Source: Corylus avellana
Lineage: Eukaryota > Streptophyta > Magnoliopsida > Fagales > Betulaceae
Direction: 5' to 3'
Length of the DNA: 64,000 bases
NCBI RefSeq assembly: GCF_901000735.1
Contig: NC_081543.1
Coordinates: 28,167,515 to 28,231,514 of the forward strand
Shown here piece after piece: positions 33,293 to 46,132 of the stretch. A model generated the notes under the pieces. It had not been told where the DNA came from. It searched no databases and was given only the letters and a program-made list of their open reading frames with translations. A program made the translations under genes and the position numbers. Numbering within the stretch: position 1 is the stretch's first letter; the number at the start of each line of letters is the position of its first letter.

Positions 33293-36200
33293 ATGGTAAA
33301 GTTTAAGAAGGTGAAGGAGGAGTTTTCTGTAGATTCAACTACAGAAGTTAGAGTCGCTGCGTGTTCTTCATTATCAGATGGCAATTGTGATACCCCTGTT
33401 CTGAGAAGAAGCTCTGTTCTAGGGTATGCTGTTCTGACTATACTTCCACTACAATGATTTCTGAATGGGTTATCTAGGTTCTTTCCCAATTGAACATAAA
33501 ATTCATATGATTATTTGTTGCATTCACAATGATAAATACTAAATGTTGCCCTAGCCTATGTGGTACCGGAAGCAATGGTTCAAAACATTGCAAATGTTAC
33601 GGTGCATGCCATGGCCTGTGTCACCACTGGTTACACAGGATACATCTTACTTTTTAGGTCTCTAACATCTAACTATTCCCCAACAGAAGAAAACATCAAC
33701 TGCTGTACTTTAGTTTTATTCATTTTGATGATGCGGGCTGTTGTATTATTGAAGGAGGCCGGTTGGTCCAAGAAGACGTTCAGGGAAAGGAGGCTGGACA
33801 GAGAAAGAGGTCAGTCACTGGAAATTCTAGTTTAATTTTCTATTTTGGTATGCAAAATATACTGTTATAAGTTACCAATAGCTATATAAACTTTGTACTA
33901 TGACTTGAATAATGTTGAATTAGTGCTTACACTACTTCTTGGAGGAACTGTAACGCAATGTTAGCCTGTTCATAAGACATTGCTAGTAGTTTGCGGAGCA
34001 AACAAGCCACAGTATTGAATTGTGTAACCTGTTGTTTCTTTGATTGTTTTTTTTTCCTGTATTTCTCTAGAAATATAGTTTCATCTGTTTAGAAATCAGA
34101 AAATTCGGCACTTAATAGTTTTGATAAATGCACTTACTCTCAACATTGGCCTAAGCTCTCTCTAGAATTTTCTGCTTTCAAAGTTTTCTAACTTAGATAC
34201 ACATGACTTGTGATGGACAGGATATTGTTCTACGTGAAGTTGTCAAAAAATACAATGGGAAGAATTGGAAGCAAATAGGTACTGGCAAGACAAGTTCTTT
34301 CCTTGCTTTCTACTTTGTGCTTGTAGTCTTCTAAGTGAACTATCTACTATTTGTTTTCTGATATCAACCATTGAACCTTTATCTTCGAGGAGGAATGTTT
34401 TAAGAGCTAGTCATGACTGGCCATTCCTCTGGTTTCAGTTGGTTTGATTTGTTCATGATCCTGAATGTTCTGGACATTTGTGGCACACTGGCACTAATGG
34501 TTTGGCAATCCTCAGAATGAAATTCTTTGTTTTGTTATTGGATAGTTGAAATGAGGGCTAATCTCAACGGTGAAAAATGTTCTTCATTAATCTTCAGTTT
34601 GCAGGAATTTTATTGATGGATATTATTATTAAAAGAATTGCTATGATTCTTCATTCTTTTTCATTTTTTTTTTTTATATTTTATTCTTTGGATCATTGGA
34701 TAGAGTACATAAGTTGCTCATTGCCTTATGCAAAGCCAATCATTTTATTAGTTCCATTTCTAGTACAGCTGCATATCTCCCTGAGCGGACAGATGTTCAG
34801 TGCTTGCACCACTGGCAAAAGGTTTTGAATCCTGAACTTGTCAAGGGATCTTGGACAAAGGAGGTAAAAATCAATAATTTTTCATGTTTTGGTGGTCAGA
34901 AGGAATAATGCATTCATTGATATCTTCAGTATCATGGACATGTGATGGTGGTTTTTTTCTTTTTTCTTTTTTTCTTTCTTTTGGGACTTGCAGGAAGATG
35001 ATTGTATAATTGAGTTTGTCAAAGAGCATGGTTGCAAGAGATGGTCTCTCATAGCAAGGTCTTTACCAGGTCGCATAGGCAAGCAATGCCGAGAGAGGTA
35101 GGTGATGTATGTTTCTAGCTGGGGCATCAATTCTTGAAGGACATGCTAATTGATGGGCATATGTCGTGTATGTTTAGCTTACATTGTTATTGTAATGTGC
35201 AATTTGTTAGTTTTCCAGAGACACTAATAAAAACTTCATTATAGTATAACTCGGTTGAAGTGTCAAAGCAGCTGCATGTTTTATACTTATCCACATAAGC
35301 TTTAACAATCTCGTTTATATGCATGTTGTGTTGTGAAGTATATTGGTAAAGTGAATTTTGAAATGAATCATTGATTTTTCCAGGTGGTACAATCATTTAG
35401 ACCCAGCAATAAAGAAAGATGCATGGACAGAAGAAGAGGAATCAATTATTGCTTATTACCACCAAATCTATGGTAACAAGTGGGCAGAAATAGCAAGGTT
35501 TCTACCTGGAAGGTATGCAGCTAAGATCAATATATAAAGATGGATTACTTATGATAGGGTAGCAAAAATCTTGAAATACAAAATATAATTGCAAGAATTT
35601 ACTGCCAAATGATACCCATTTTGATTGATATGTTGGGTTTTTTGGAGTTTCAATAGTAAATTCTTTTGGAGTTGTTTTTGCAACAAAGGGAAAATAAGCA
35701 GCTTATATAGTTCCTTTAGTCCTTTTAAAAATGAGTTATGATGGCATTTGCTTTGAATGAAGTCATTGTAGCAAGGGCTCTTGTTTACAAGTTAGCCAGT
35801 TTTGGTTAAAAGTTGATGGAAGTGTAACTTTTGGTTTCTTGGATATGACATCTTCATTATTTAGGGACTGAGTCAACCGACCAACATATGCACCCATCCG
35901 AAAAATATTGAGAATGGTGTAGAGAGAGCCATAAACTAGATGAGTTATCTTCTGGTTAGGGATCATCACATGATGAACTTCACCTTCTTAGTGCACCAAG
36001 CTTCAAAAAAATGATTACACTTTTTGTGCTTTGGTTTATTGCTTGCAACTTGAATACTTGTTGTGCATTGCTTTGATATTTGGGAGCATATTTTATCGTT
36101 GCCTTGTTGAATTGGAAAATGAGAAGAAAAAAAATGATGCATGTATGTAATGCTTTTGTACCATTACATCAAGTTATATGTTTGCTTGCAATTATCAAAT

Positions 36201-37529
36201 AGACAGATCCATGACTTTTTATTGGATGCATTATTATCTTCTGATAATACATATATGCCCGTAATTGGCAGGACTGACAATGCAATTAAGAATCATTGGA
36301 ATTGCTCAATGAAGAGGAAAATGGATTCATCCTCAATTGATCGTCTTGAAATGGATATGTATGAAATGACGTCTTCTGATTTCTGCAGTCCTGAAACAAA
36401 ACCTACATCTCCTGATTTTTGCAGTTCTGAAACAAAAATTGAATGCATGAAGGTTGTAGTGGAGAAAAGGAGTTTTAATGATCAAAGAAAGGGGTTGGAG
36501 CATAGTGTTGAAACTTGTTCTACAGATTTGGTTCTTGGAAATGCTTATGGAAGCGAGAGTTGTTCAATGGCAAAGTCTGCAACTGGCATGCTTTCAGAAA
36601 GAGAGGAAACTAAACTGTTAGACACAATAAATGCAACAAAGTTTGATGACACAGGTGCTGCTGCAAGTGGTAACTCCATTAGATCTTTCACAGACAATCC
36701 TAGCCATGATAAAACATATGGGCCCTTGTCAGCCTCTTGTTTGGATTTTTCCTTGGATCCATCTACTTGCGCTAAACCAAGTTGTAAGCCTGTTGAGGTT
36801 CTTCCTGTTGGTCACAAAATACTTGATTTTCCTAAAAGGTTAAGGAATTATGCTTCAGGTGTTACGAATTCAGTAGTTGGCAATGACTCTGTCAATCTAT
36901 GTTCAACTTCTTTAACACTGGGATTTGGTGATAATATGGGTCAAGTGGGCAAGAAGAACAAAGTCTATAGGGTTTCGCTACATGCAGTGGATATAAATCA
37001 CGGTTGCTTGCCTTCTGCGCCAACTCGGCTGAATGATTTGGTTAATGCTGTTGAAAATAGTAGATGTCCAAGTACAGATGATGATCATGTTACGCATCAA
37101 AACAGTCCATTTTGCTATTCTACTCCAACTTATCTTGGACGGAGAATGCATGCTAATAGTAGCAGTCCAGCATCTGTATTAAGGAACTCGGCAATGACCT
37201 TCAAGAATACTCCTTCTATAATAAGGAAAAGAACTTCCTCAAAGACTGGTAATGCCAACCTTCCTGATGTCACCTGCACACCTGAATTTACAGTCTCATC
37301 TATTCAGGACGGACACAATGTCAATAGTACAGACTTCCTAAACACGAAGCGGGGTTTCCTCTCTGTCTTTCATGGACCTGAGACTTCAGTTGTTGGTTCT
37401 CTGGGTAGGTGCCTGGAATATGCATTTGACTTGGAAAAGGATTCTGTCACTGTTAAATGTGGCAAATCAGTATCTGCAAGTTTGTCTCCAAATATTGATA
37501 TTGGTGACAATACAACGTTGACACCGTGA
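33293..37529 (+). CDS. MYB3R: R1R2R3-MYB (MYB3R) transcription factor, seven coding exons
   Basis: Predicted exons: 33293-33423, 33755-33809, 34221-34278, 34769-34863, 34994-35097, 35384-35512, 36272-37529. All introns are GT-AG, phases agree, and the join gives 609 aa. Three MYB repeats show regularly spaced Trp: R1 W58/W78/W97 (GGWTEKE ... NWKQIA ... HHWQKVLNPELVKGSW), R2 W110/W130/W149 (KRWSLIARSLPGRIGKQCRE), R3 W162/W181/W200 ([20 protein letters not shown]). Three-repeat MYBs bind AACGG-type MSA elements in promoters of G2/M genes, in the nucleus. The C-terminal region is Ser/Asn-rich with a conserved-looking NTPSIIRKRTSSK and a GRCLEYAFD segment. The length is nearer to the shorter, repressor-type MYB3R3/MYB3R5 clade than to the longer activators, but the clade was not tested. 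Exon 2 has an alternative acceptor 3 bases on that would drop one residue. Exon 1 has no conserved domain, so the start rests on position and splicing frame. Confidence 0.9.
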
Positions 37530-38850
37530 ATGGTTGAGTAAGTGATTAACTTTCTTTTTATATTTCTTAGCTGCGTTTCTTGTCAATGAAACTGAGCATA
37601 GAAAGTGTATTACAGAGATCCACTTCAGTTACAGAGATTTCTCTATTTGATTCTTTCTACATCATGTTAGTCTTATCAAGTTACATTCTTGTAGACATGC
37701 TTGAGAATGAGAGATGACCTTGGTATGTATTTTAGATCTTGAATTGATGCTTTTATCTTCTTCCTGGCCCTACATTTATGTGGAAGAAAAACCAAAACTT
37801 TTAGAGATTTGAAAGGCATGCAATGGAAATCTGCGTTTTAACTTTTAAGTTGATCATCCTAATTTCTAGTTCTATATATATCATAAAAGAGTTATGTCAT
37901 GATATACTTCAACTTTTTTCTTGGTAGGGATTTTGTATCTTGTGCGTTCTATAAAAGCTATGACAGGCTTGTGAAGTGCATTCAATGGAGAGGAATCGAT
38001 GAAGGGAGGTATTTATGGCATTTGCTCTTCTCTATTTTTAGAGTGAATAAGATGATTAAGATCTACAAAACTATGCATTTTTTAGAAGTTCTCTTTTTCG
38101 GTTAATTGTAATATTTTGAATGAAGCTGCCTTCATATTTAATCAAAGGGTAAAATCAAATCAATTTGAATGCTATTAGACGTAGAAGTAGGTCTATGGCA
38201 CGCTAACTATTGCCGTGCACATATGATGCTGTGCTGTAATAAAGCAAAGTGGGCCTTGACTGATCTATATTCTTCTTAGAAATTATGTTTGATGATGACA
38301 TCTGCACTCCATCAAGCATAGCATTCCTCTTTGGCCACCTGTTTGCAGCCATTTTGCTTTATGTATGAATCTGATGTATGCATAGAAGACAATTGTTTAT
38401 AAAGTTAGATTAGCTCATTCACTTGTTTGAAGATTTCATGGAGTATCCTTTATTCCCATTTACTATCGCTTTCCCCTGAACAAATTGAAAAACAGCTTTT
38501 ACCAAACATGCATTTCTGCTAAATAATTTTCCTACGTTTTATGTCTAATTCCCACTTCCGCATTCTTAGGATTCAATGGAGGTACTTGAATTACCACCAA
38601 TTAGAAAATTAGATCTTTTAGGCCTCAATGGAATTCCAATTAAATCTTCACAAAAAATATGATTTTGTCAATTGATTTGCCATTGATTTTATCTAATCTC
38701 TTGCAGGTCATAATTCTAAATACTGTCCGGAAACAATCAGAAAGCGGCTGCAAGATTAGTGAAGAGATTCTTCGGACTAATGAAAGGGTTCCTCACCATT
38801 TCACTCAAAATGTAGAGGATCCTGATCCATCTTTTCCATGGGTTTGAATG
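37530..38850 (+). other. MYB3R 3' region with possible 3'-UTR exons
   Basis: Eleven bases after the stop there is a strong donor, GTAAGT (TTGA/GTAAGTG). Possible downstream exons follow: about 37929-38008 (acceptor TTGGTAG, donor GGGAG/GTATTT) and 38707-about 38860 (acceptor CTCTTGCAG). Both are open for a short distance but show no recognised domain. They could be 3'-UTR exons or an alternative C-terminus. No other gene is seen here. Confidence 0.4.
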
Positions 38851-39129
38851 TAAGCCTACATCTAGTGCAATATTATGGCCCAATTTCAAAGGGGCTCGTA
38901 TCTCAAAGGTTGCATTCTATTAGCTCTTCCAAAATACAAAGCAATTATTGTTTTCTGCTTTGTACTTTTGATTTTAATTTCATATATCGCTTTAGATTGA
39001 TCGGCTGATTTCATGTTCAAGAAATGATACACTATAGTGCCAATTTCTGTTTTCATGCTCAAGAAAGTGTTTTTAAACACTGATTTTCAAAATTATGAAC
39101 AAATATTTCAAAACACAAAATATTTTTTT

Positions 39130-39569
39130 GGGGAAAATACATTTTATTCTTGAACTATTCACACATTTGCACTTTTAACACCAATATTTAAAAAGTAACA
39201 CTTTACCTCTCTCCCCAAACTTCCAAATTGTTACAATTCGACCTTTCTGACTTTTTTTTTTTTTTCCCCCAAAATGCCACCATCCAAGTTAAAAAATAAA
39301 TAAATAAATAAAATAAAAATTAAGGGGTGGCCAATTGCAGGTGGGCCAGGGGGTGGTTTCGGTGACCCCAGACCGGCCACCCCTTAATTTTAATTTTTTT
39401 TTTTTTAACTTGGGATGGAGGCATTTTGAGAAAAAAAAAAAAAAAAAAATGTCAAAATGGTCGAATTGCAACAATTTAGAAGTTTGGGGGGTAAAGTGTC
39501 ACTTTCTAAACATTGGGGTTAAAAGTGCAAATAGGTGGATAGTTCAGGGGGGTAAAGTGTATTTTCCCC
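39130..39569. mobile_element. MULE-like MITE
   Basis: Long inverted arms: GGGGAAAATACATTTTATTC ... CTTGAACTATTC on the left mirrors GATAGTTCAGGGGGG ... GTATTTTCCCC on the right, and TTTGCACTTTTAACACCAAT mirrors ATTGGGGTTAAAAGTGCAAA. The core carries GGGGTGGC...GGCCACCCC. The flanking 9 bases are only partly alike (ATATTTTTT and ATACTTTTC). Non-coding. Confidence 0.82.
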
Positions 39570-40286
39570 ATACTTTTCAAATGTAAATCGAGCAAAAATA
39601 TTTTTACTTTTATATCACATCAAAATATATTTTCAAACCAAAACTAAATATACACTTTTCAAAATCATTATTAAACATACCCACTACAAAAAAAAAAAAA
39701 CAATTTTTTCTTGACTGGAAATTTCTGAAGTTTTATGGTGTCCAACACGTTAGCAAATTTTTTTGACGTGCCGTTTCTGACGGGCGTTAATTGTCAAAAA
39801 CATAAGTGTCAGTAAAAAAATTTTTCTGACATGCCAGAGGGTAGAACGTCAGAATTTTCTGACGTTCTATTGTCTCACACGTCAGAAAAATTTTTTGATG
39901 TGGTAAATGTCGCCACATTAGAAAATTCTGATGTGGTAGAGATGTCACGTCAGAAAATTTAAAAATTAATTTTTTTAAAGAAAAAATAGATTTTTTTTTT
40001 CAATTTAAAAATTTATTAATTTAAATTAATTTTCAATTATTATTATTTTTTTTTTTTTTTGGAATTCCTCTGCACGGCAGCTCCCTCATGCGTGAGGGAG
40101 CTGCTGTGCAGGGAAATGCGTTTCTCAGCACCATGGTGCAGATCTGCACCATGGCCACTCCCTCTCTTCTTTTCTCAATTTTTTCTCTCTCTCTCTCTTC
40201 TTTTCTCCAGCTCTCCCTTTTCTCCATTTTCTCACTCTCTCCCTCTTCTTTTCTATCTCCATTTTCAAAAACCTAAACCGAAAAAA

Positions 40287-41356
40287 TGTTGTGTATGTTA
40301 CAAACAATTTATTATTTTGCTATTGGTTTTAACAATATTTTTCAGTTATTCCAAATATTTTACTGGTTGGCATTAAAATATTTTTATGAGATTTTATCAT
40401 CTTTACTATATATTTATGACCGTTTGGTCATTAAGGGGGTGTTTGGCAAATGGGATGGCCTAAACACTATAGTTGATGTAGATTGATGTAAAAAAAAGTA
40501 AGAATGTTTGGTATAAAAAAAATGAAAAAGTGGTATGGAAAAGTGAAAAAGTTTTGTTTTGTAGTGATTTTTTTTATTTGAATAATAATAAAAAGTGAAT
40601 GATTTGATATTAAAAGTGAAAAAGTTAGAATGTTTTGATGTTGATTATTTTGGAAAATGATGATGAACAGTGTTTGGGCCAACCCCATCCCCATTACCAA
40701 ACAAAGCCAAACAAAGCCTAAGTTATAATTTTACCGTTGGTTATTTCATAGGTTAAAGACAAGTCTCTAACGCATGGTCAATTGATCATAGACTTTAACA
40801 TGATATTATTGTCATGACTGTTTTTTGTCTTTATTACATGATTATAAGTTTTAGAAAAAGAAAAAAACAAACGTTAACTTAATTGTGAGCTTTGAAAGAG
40901 TCAACAACTGACTTCTATAAGAAAATATCTTCTTATATATTTTTCAGGATTTGTTTACTTGGATATATATATATATAGCCACATAGAATTAGTGGATTTT
41001 TCCACCTATATTATCTTCTATTTCTTGTATTTTCTCTATATGGTTTTTCATCAAGAAAATCAAAGGGTTGTTCTATTACTCTTCGTTATTTGGAAGTGCG
41101 TCCTTAACGAAGATAGACGATATAGTTTAATCCTGGGAGGTTGCGTGTCAAAGAATCCGATCGCACCAAGTTATACACTCCGGGAGATACGAATCAACCT
41201 TTAAGGACAACGCTCTTACGTGATTCTATAGCATTGTGAAATCTTTCCATACTCTATTTTCATCTCTTGTATTTTATTTATTTTATTGTTAATATTCATA
41301 TTATAATTATTTTATATCAATGAGAATTTGTACACCATCCAAAATTATTTCCAACA
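40287..41356 (+). repeat. Copia 5' LTR, containing a Tourist MITE
   Basis: 1,070 bases; equals the 3' LTR plus a 284-bp MITE, its TAA duplication and small indels. Boundaries TGTTG...CAACA. Confidence 0.92.
40435..40718. mobile_element. Tourist-type MITE in the 5' LTR
   Basis: Termini GGGGGTGTTTGGCAAATGGG and, at the other end, CATTACCAAACAAAGCC with a second AAACAAAGCC copy, flanked by TAA (40432-40434 and 40719-40721). The 3' LTR has the empty site (CATTAAGTTAT near 45512), proving that this block is an insertion younger than the retrotransposon. Confidence 0.9.
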
Positions 41357-43309
41357 ATCTTAAAGGTTGATTATGATGGTTGCAAAAATATTTTGATTAG
41401 TATCATAACAATAGTATTTAAACTTATGAGAAGGCAAATACTATAAGAGTTTGCGGTATGCAATTCACATATGAGAAAGATGAAATCGAATATTTGAGTG
41501 GAAAGATTTTGTATTCATTTATCAGAAAAAGAATTTAATTTCTTGTGTAGTTGTTGAAAATGAAAATATTTTGATTGTAAGAGTTTTCAATTATTTGAAC
41601 TCAATTTATTGATTGTCAAATAATCTTTTATTGTTGGGTTACTATTCTTACAATAAAAAGAGTTAAGCCTTTTTATGAATTTTTAGAACTTAGCACTTTT
41701 TTGTTATGTTGTGCTAAGCTTGATTGGAAAACATCCATATAAATTAATAATAATAACTGTCAGTGGTTACTCATTTTGTGATAGAGAAAATACATAGGTA
41801 TTGCTAATTATGTGCAGAGAATACCACTTTGCTAAAGATTTTTGTAGGTAAGCACATAGTAAGAGAAAGAGATGTGGTGTGTATATTGAGTCGATTGGTT
41901 CTTACGACACCTAGTTGGTATGTGGTGACGACAATCTATTTTGGAAGATCTTGGAGTACAGCTGTTGGCTCCGCTGTGAGTTTTAAACTCTGATTCATAG
42001 GTCTTATTTTTTAAGACATAATATACATTTCATTTATTAAAATGAAAAAATTGAAGTTATGATGGTGCTCCTTGATTGAATTAAAGCTGGTGCAAAATTT
42101 TATAATTATATGAATTTTGTATATGATAAGCGGTGGCTTCTATTGATTCATCTATTTCAAAAAAGAAATAGTATCTAGCATTTATGTTAGCTATGGCATG
42201 CTAGATTAACATAACCACTTTAAGTTATTTGGTAATTCCTCATATATATCATTCAGCTTTCAAATTTCTCTGACATGACGGTTCAAAATAAAATATATGT
42301 GATTATTGAGGTTCATTTGATACATAATAAATTTATCATATCATAAGAATGATATCATTGGCGTATTTATTAAAATGAGCCAATATCAGTTGATTATTAT
42401 TTGGTTGGGCTTGATACTTTGTATATTTATTGAGGCTTTAGTTAAAAAGATTTTATTTTTAAAATCTTGATAGAACTTGAAATATGCAACCCATATATAT
42501 ATATATATAAGGATCATGTTGAAAATCACAAGTGATGATTAGTATTTTTAAAATATCTTTAGAATTGTCAATTGACAGAAAAGAAAGAAGACTAAATGAT
42601 AGATCATACTTATAAAAAAATGGGCTCATAGAAGTTATTTCTTAAAGTTCTTGTGAGCTTTAATGGAATTTTATTTTCTTGTAATTACTTGATTTATTTC
42701 ATTTGGTATGATAGATTTATACATGTAAATCTTGGGGACACCAAGAAAATGAAAAGAACTGATGAATGCTATGATTGTCAATTTTTGGGCTATCCACCAA
42801 AGTGTGGGGGGAAGCCTTTATTTTGTTTGTCATATTCATAAGCATTGTTTGAAATACCTCGAAGTGTGGGAGTATTTGACAAATGTTATGTTGCCCCAAA
42901 ACCTAAAATGAGAAAACTTGGTTTTAAAACTTATGATTGTGATTTTATTGATTTTACATGTAATAGTTCATGCTATAGATTCCCTACTATCAAGAGTGAT
43001 ATTTTAGATTACAATAATATCATTGAATCTAAAAAAAGGTTATTATCTTTGAGCATGTGTTCCTTTGAAAAATAAGGAAAAAATTATTTCATGATTTTTT
43101 GGTGTTTCTAATAAAATTGTTGATTATGTGTAAGAATTGAGAAGAAGCAAGCGAGCTAGAACGAAAGGAATCTCGGTATGGATTTTATTGCTTATATTGT
43201 TGATGATGATCCAATATGTTATGATGAAGCAATTAAATCTATTTTTGATGCATTTTATTTATTTTTAATTTAATTGGTTAGAAGCTATAAATAATTGAAA
43301 TCAATTATG

Positions 43310-44460
43310 TCTATCCATGCTTGGGAACTCATTGAGTTACCTCCTAAGACTAAATCAATTGGTTATAAATAGGTGGTTAAGAATAAGCTTAGACCGGATG
43401 ATACAATAGATAAGCACATGGTAGACTTGGTAGCTAAAAGCTACAAGTAAATGTATATGTTGATTATTTGATACTTATTTTTCGGTTACTAAAATTGCAT
43501 CTTTTGGAATGTTATTTGCCATTGCTTATATTTATAAATTTGTTGTATATCAAATGGATGTCAAAGTTATTTTTCTAAATGATGAAGAGATTTATATGGA
43601 GTAGCCCGAGTGACTAGTAATCCCCGGTCAAGAACATAAAGTGTGCAAACTAGTAAAATCCTTGTATGGATTAAAGCAAGCTCTTAAACAATGGCATGAA
43701 TAGTTTGACAAGGTGATGTTGTCTATTACATATTTGATTAATGGTGCAAGTAAATACATAGCAAATTTTACATTAATGAATGTATCATTATTTATTTTTT
43801 AATATATTGATGACTTGCTTATTTTGAACTAACATTGATGTTGTGCATAAAATTAAATTATTTCTTGCATCTAATTTTGATATGTAAGACATAGGTAAAG
43901 CTAATGTCAAATTGAACATTAAAGTTATTAGGGATAATGATTGCATTATTTTTTCTCATACATATTATGTTGAAAAGATACTTAAAGGATTTGAGCACTT
44001 TTATTATCCACCTATGTCTACACTATATGATTCAAAAATACACTTGGTTAAGAATCATGATGATGGTGTTTTTGCAAGAAAAATATGCACAAATCATTGG
44101 TAGCTTGATGTTTTAACAAACTGTATATGCCTTGATATTACATATATTGTTAATAAATTGAGTAGATATACTCATAATCATAGTATTGAGCCATTGTAAT
44201 GCGATCTCTAAATTGTTGAGATTCTCAAATGGCACAATTAATTTTGGTTTGTCTTATTGTGATTATCCTACTATATTGAAAGGAATGCAACTGTATTATT
44301 GATTTAGATGAGCAAAGCCTACTAATGGCTATTATGTGTTTACTTTGGCTGGAGGAGCTATCTCTTGAAAGTCCTCAAAAAGACTTACATAGTAAGGTTT
44401 ACTATGGAGTCAAAGTTAATTGCCTTAGAAAAGGCATGAACTGAAAATGAATAGCTAAAG
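43310..44460 (+). pseudogene. Copia pol remnant (RT and RNase H)
   Basis: Heavily decayed coding DNA on the + strand. Readable pieces: WELIELPPKTKSIGYK followed by VVKNKL and HMVDLVAKSYK near 43330-43450 (RT start); VYQMDVKVIFLNDEEIYME and KVCKLVKSLYGLKQAL near 43545-43685; 43912-44103 (NIKVIRDNDCIIFSHTYYVEKIL); and GGAIS followed by KSSKKTYIV and FTMESKLIALEKA near 44350-44430 (RNase H). Upstream, 42653-43075 is likely gag/integrase-region debris without clear motifs. Stops and frameshifts are frequent, so this copy is old. Confidence 0.8.
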
Positions 44461-44777
44461 AACCCATAGGTTAATTTATTTAATTTGCCTTTATATGCTA
44501 ACATAGCTGGATCTATGTGTTTATTGTGATTGTCAGGCTGCCAAAACTCAAGTAAAGAATTTATAATGAGAAAGTGCGCAATATTGTGAGACAGCTTATT
44601 GGGATCGGTATATGTCCATGGACTTTGTGAGGCCATAAAAGAAATTTGTAGATTCTTTGACCATGCCACTAGCAAGAAGGCTAGTGAGAGAAGCATCGAG
44701 GGGGATAGAACTGATACCCAAATCATGACACTGTGATTGATATCCAACCTCTGTGATTGGAGATCCTATGAATGAGG

Positions 44778-44848
44778 TTTAATGGGAAACAAAGCCACAA
44801 GTGAAATGAGATTTAATGGGAAACAAAGTCACAAGTGAAATGAGGTAT
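44778..44848. repeat. short tandem duplication in the Copia 3' region
   Basis: The phrase TTTAATGGGAAACAAAG with CACAAGTGAAATGAG occurs twice back to back, a ~36-bp tandem repeat in the untranslated part before the 3' LTR. Confidence 0.8.
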
Positions 44849-45367
44849 GGTACTGGCAATTTATGTTTATTAACTATCTTGTTGAGAAGATTAGTAATGA
44901 GTCCATCCATATGATGTAAGACAGTACAAGATGCAGGGTGATTAAGGGTGAGTTTAAAGCTCTTAATGGGTCCATAGTCCCTACCTGTTGGGATGGGGTG
45001 TTTCTTGCACACACTCCTGGTGGATACCACCTATATGAGTGTGGAAGTGGTGCCGCTTCCTATGAGACTTTGGCAAGTCTCTAGAGCACTCATGAAACCC
45101 AGAGGCGCATGGCCTGTATAAGGCGCCAACCCGCTATAGAACAACCAAATTTTTCTTATTTGATTTGATTTTTTTTTTTTTTTTTTTTGGAGAAAGTTAT
45201 GTGGGTGATAAGTTTGATTAACTTGTGGATTTGGTTAAAAGAGTTTAACTCTACCACATTCATTAAGTTCCTACTTATTTATCCTAGGTGCGGTTAAAAC
45301 CTTCGAGTACCACATCAATTCATACTTTCAATCTCCTCTTATTCTATTGTTTGTAACATGTGGGGAT

Positions 45368-46132
45368 TGTTGTGTATGTTACAAACAATTTATTATTTTG
45401 CTATTGGTTTTAACAATATTTTTCAGTTATTCCAAATATTTTACTGGTTGGCATTAAAATATTTTTATGAGATTTTATCATCTTTACTATATATTTATGA
45501 CCGTTTGGCCATTAAGTTATAATTTTACCGTTGGTTATTTCATAGGTTAAAGACAAGTCTCTAACGCATGGTCAATTGATCATAGACTTTAACATGATAT
45601 TATTGTCATGACTATTTTTTGTCTTTATTACATACATGATCATAAGTTTTAGAAAAGGAAAAAAAACAAACGTTAACTTAATTGTGAGCTTTGAAAGAGT
45701 CAACAACTGACTTCTATAAGAAAATTTCTTATATATTTTTCATGATTTGTTTACTTGGATAGAATTAGTGGATTTTTCCACCTATATTGTCTTCTATTTC
45801 TTGTATTTTCTCTATATGGTTTTTCATCAAGAAAATTAAAGGGTTATTTTATTACTCTTCGTTATTTGGAAGTGCGTCCTTAACGAAGATAGACGCTATA
45901 GTTTAATCCTGGGAGGTTGCGTGTCAAAGAATCCGATTGCACCGAGTTACACACTCCGGAAGGCACGAATCAACCTTTAAGGACAACGCTCTTACGTGAT
46001 TCTATAGCATTGTGAGATCTTTTCAAACTCTATTTTCATCTCTTGTATTTTATTTATTTTATTTTTAATATTCATATTATAATTATTTTATATCAATAAG
46101 AATTTGTGTACCATCCAAAATTATTTCCAACA
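45368..46132 (+). repeat. Copia 3' LTR
   Basis: 765 bases, boundaries TGTTG...CAACA. Colinear with the 5' LTR but without the MITE. Confidence 0.92.

Larger units (their letters stand above)
40287..46132 (+). mobile_element. Copia LTR retrotransposon nested in the CACTA element
   Basis: Two LTRs beginning TGTTGTGTATGTTAC and ending TTATTTCCAACA flank a decayed Copia internal region on the + strand. The insertion duplicated AAAAA (40282-40286 and 46133-46137), although in an A run this is weak evidence on its own. A G-rich tract (ATGTGGGGA) precedes the 3' LTR. Confidence 0.9.

Noticed and set aside
33560..33835. 91-residue open frame over MYB3R exon 2
   Set aside because: It is in a different frame from the GKGGWTEKE reading that continues the MYB repeat; a chance frame through intron and exon.
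36141..36271. Open frame extending upstream of the last MYB3R exon with its own ATG
   Set aside because: The reading before 36272 has no MYB homology and the site ATTGGCAG/GACTGAC restores the R3 motif GRTDNAIKN when joined to 35512, so 36141-36271 is intron.
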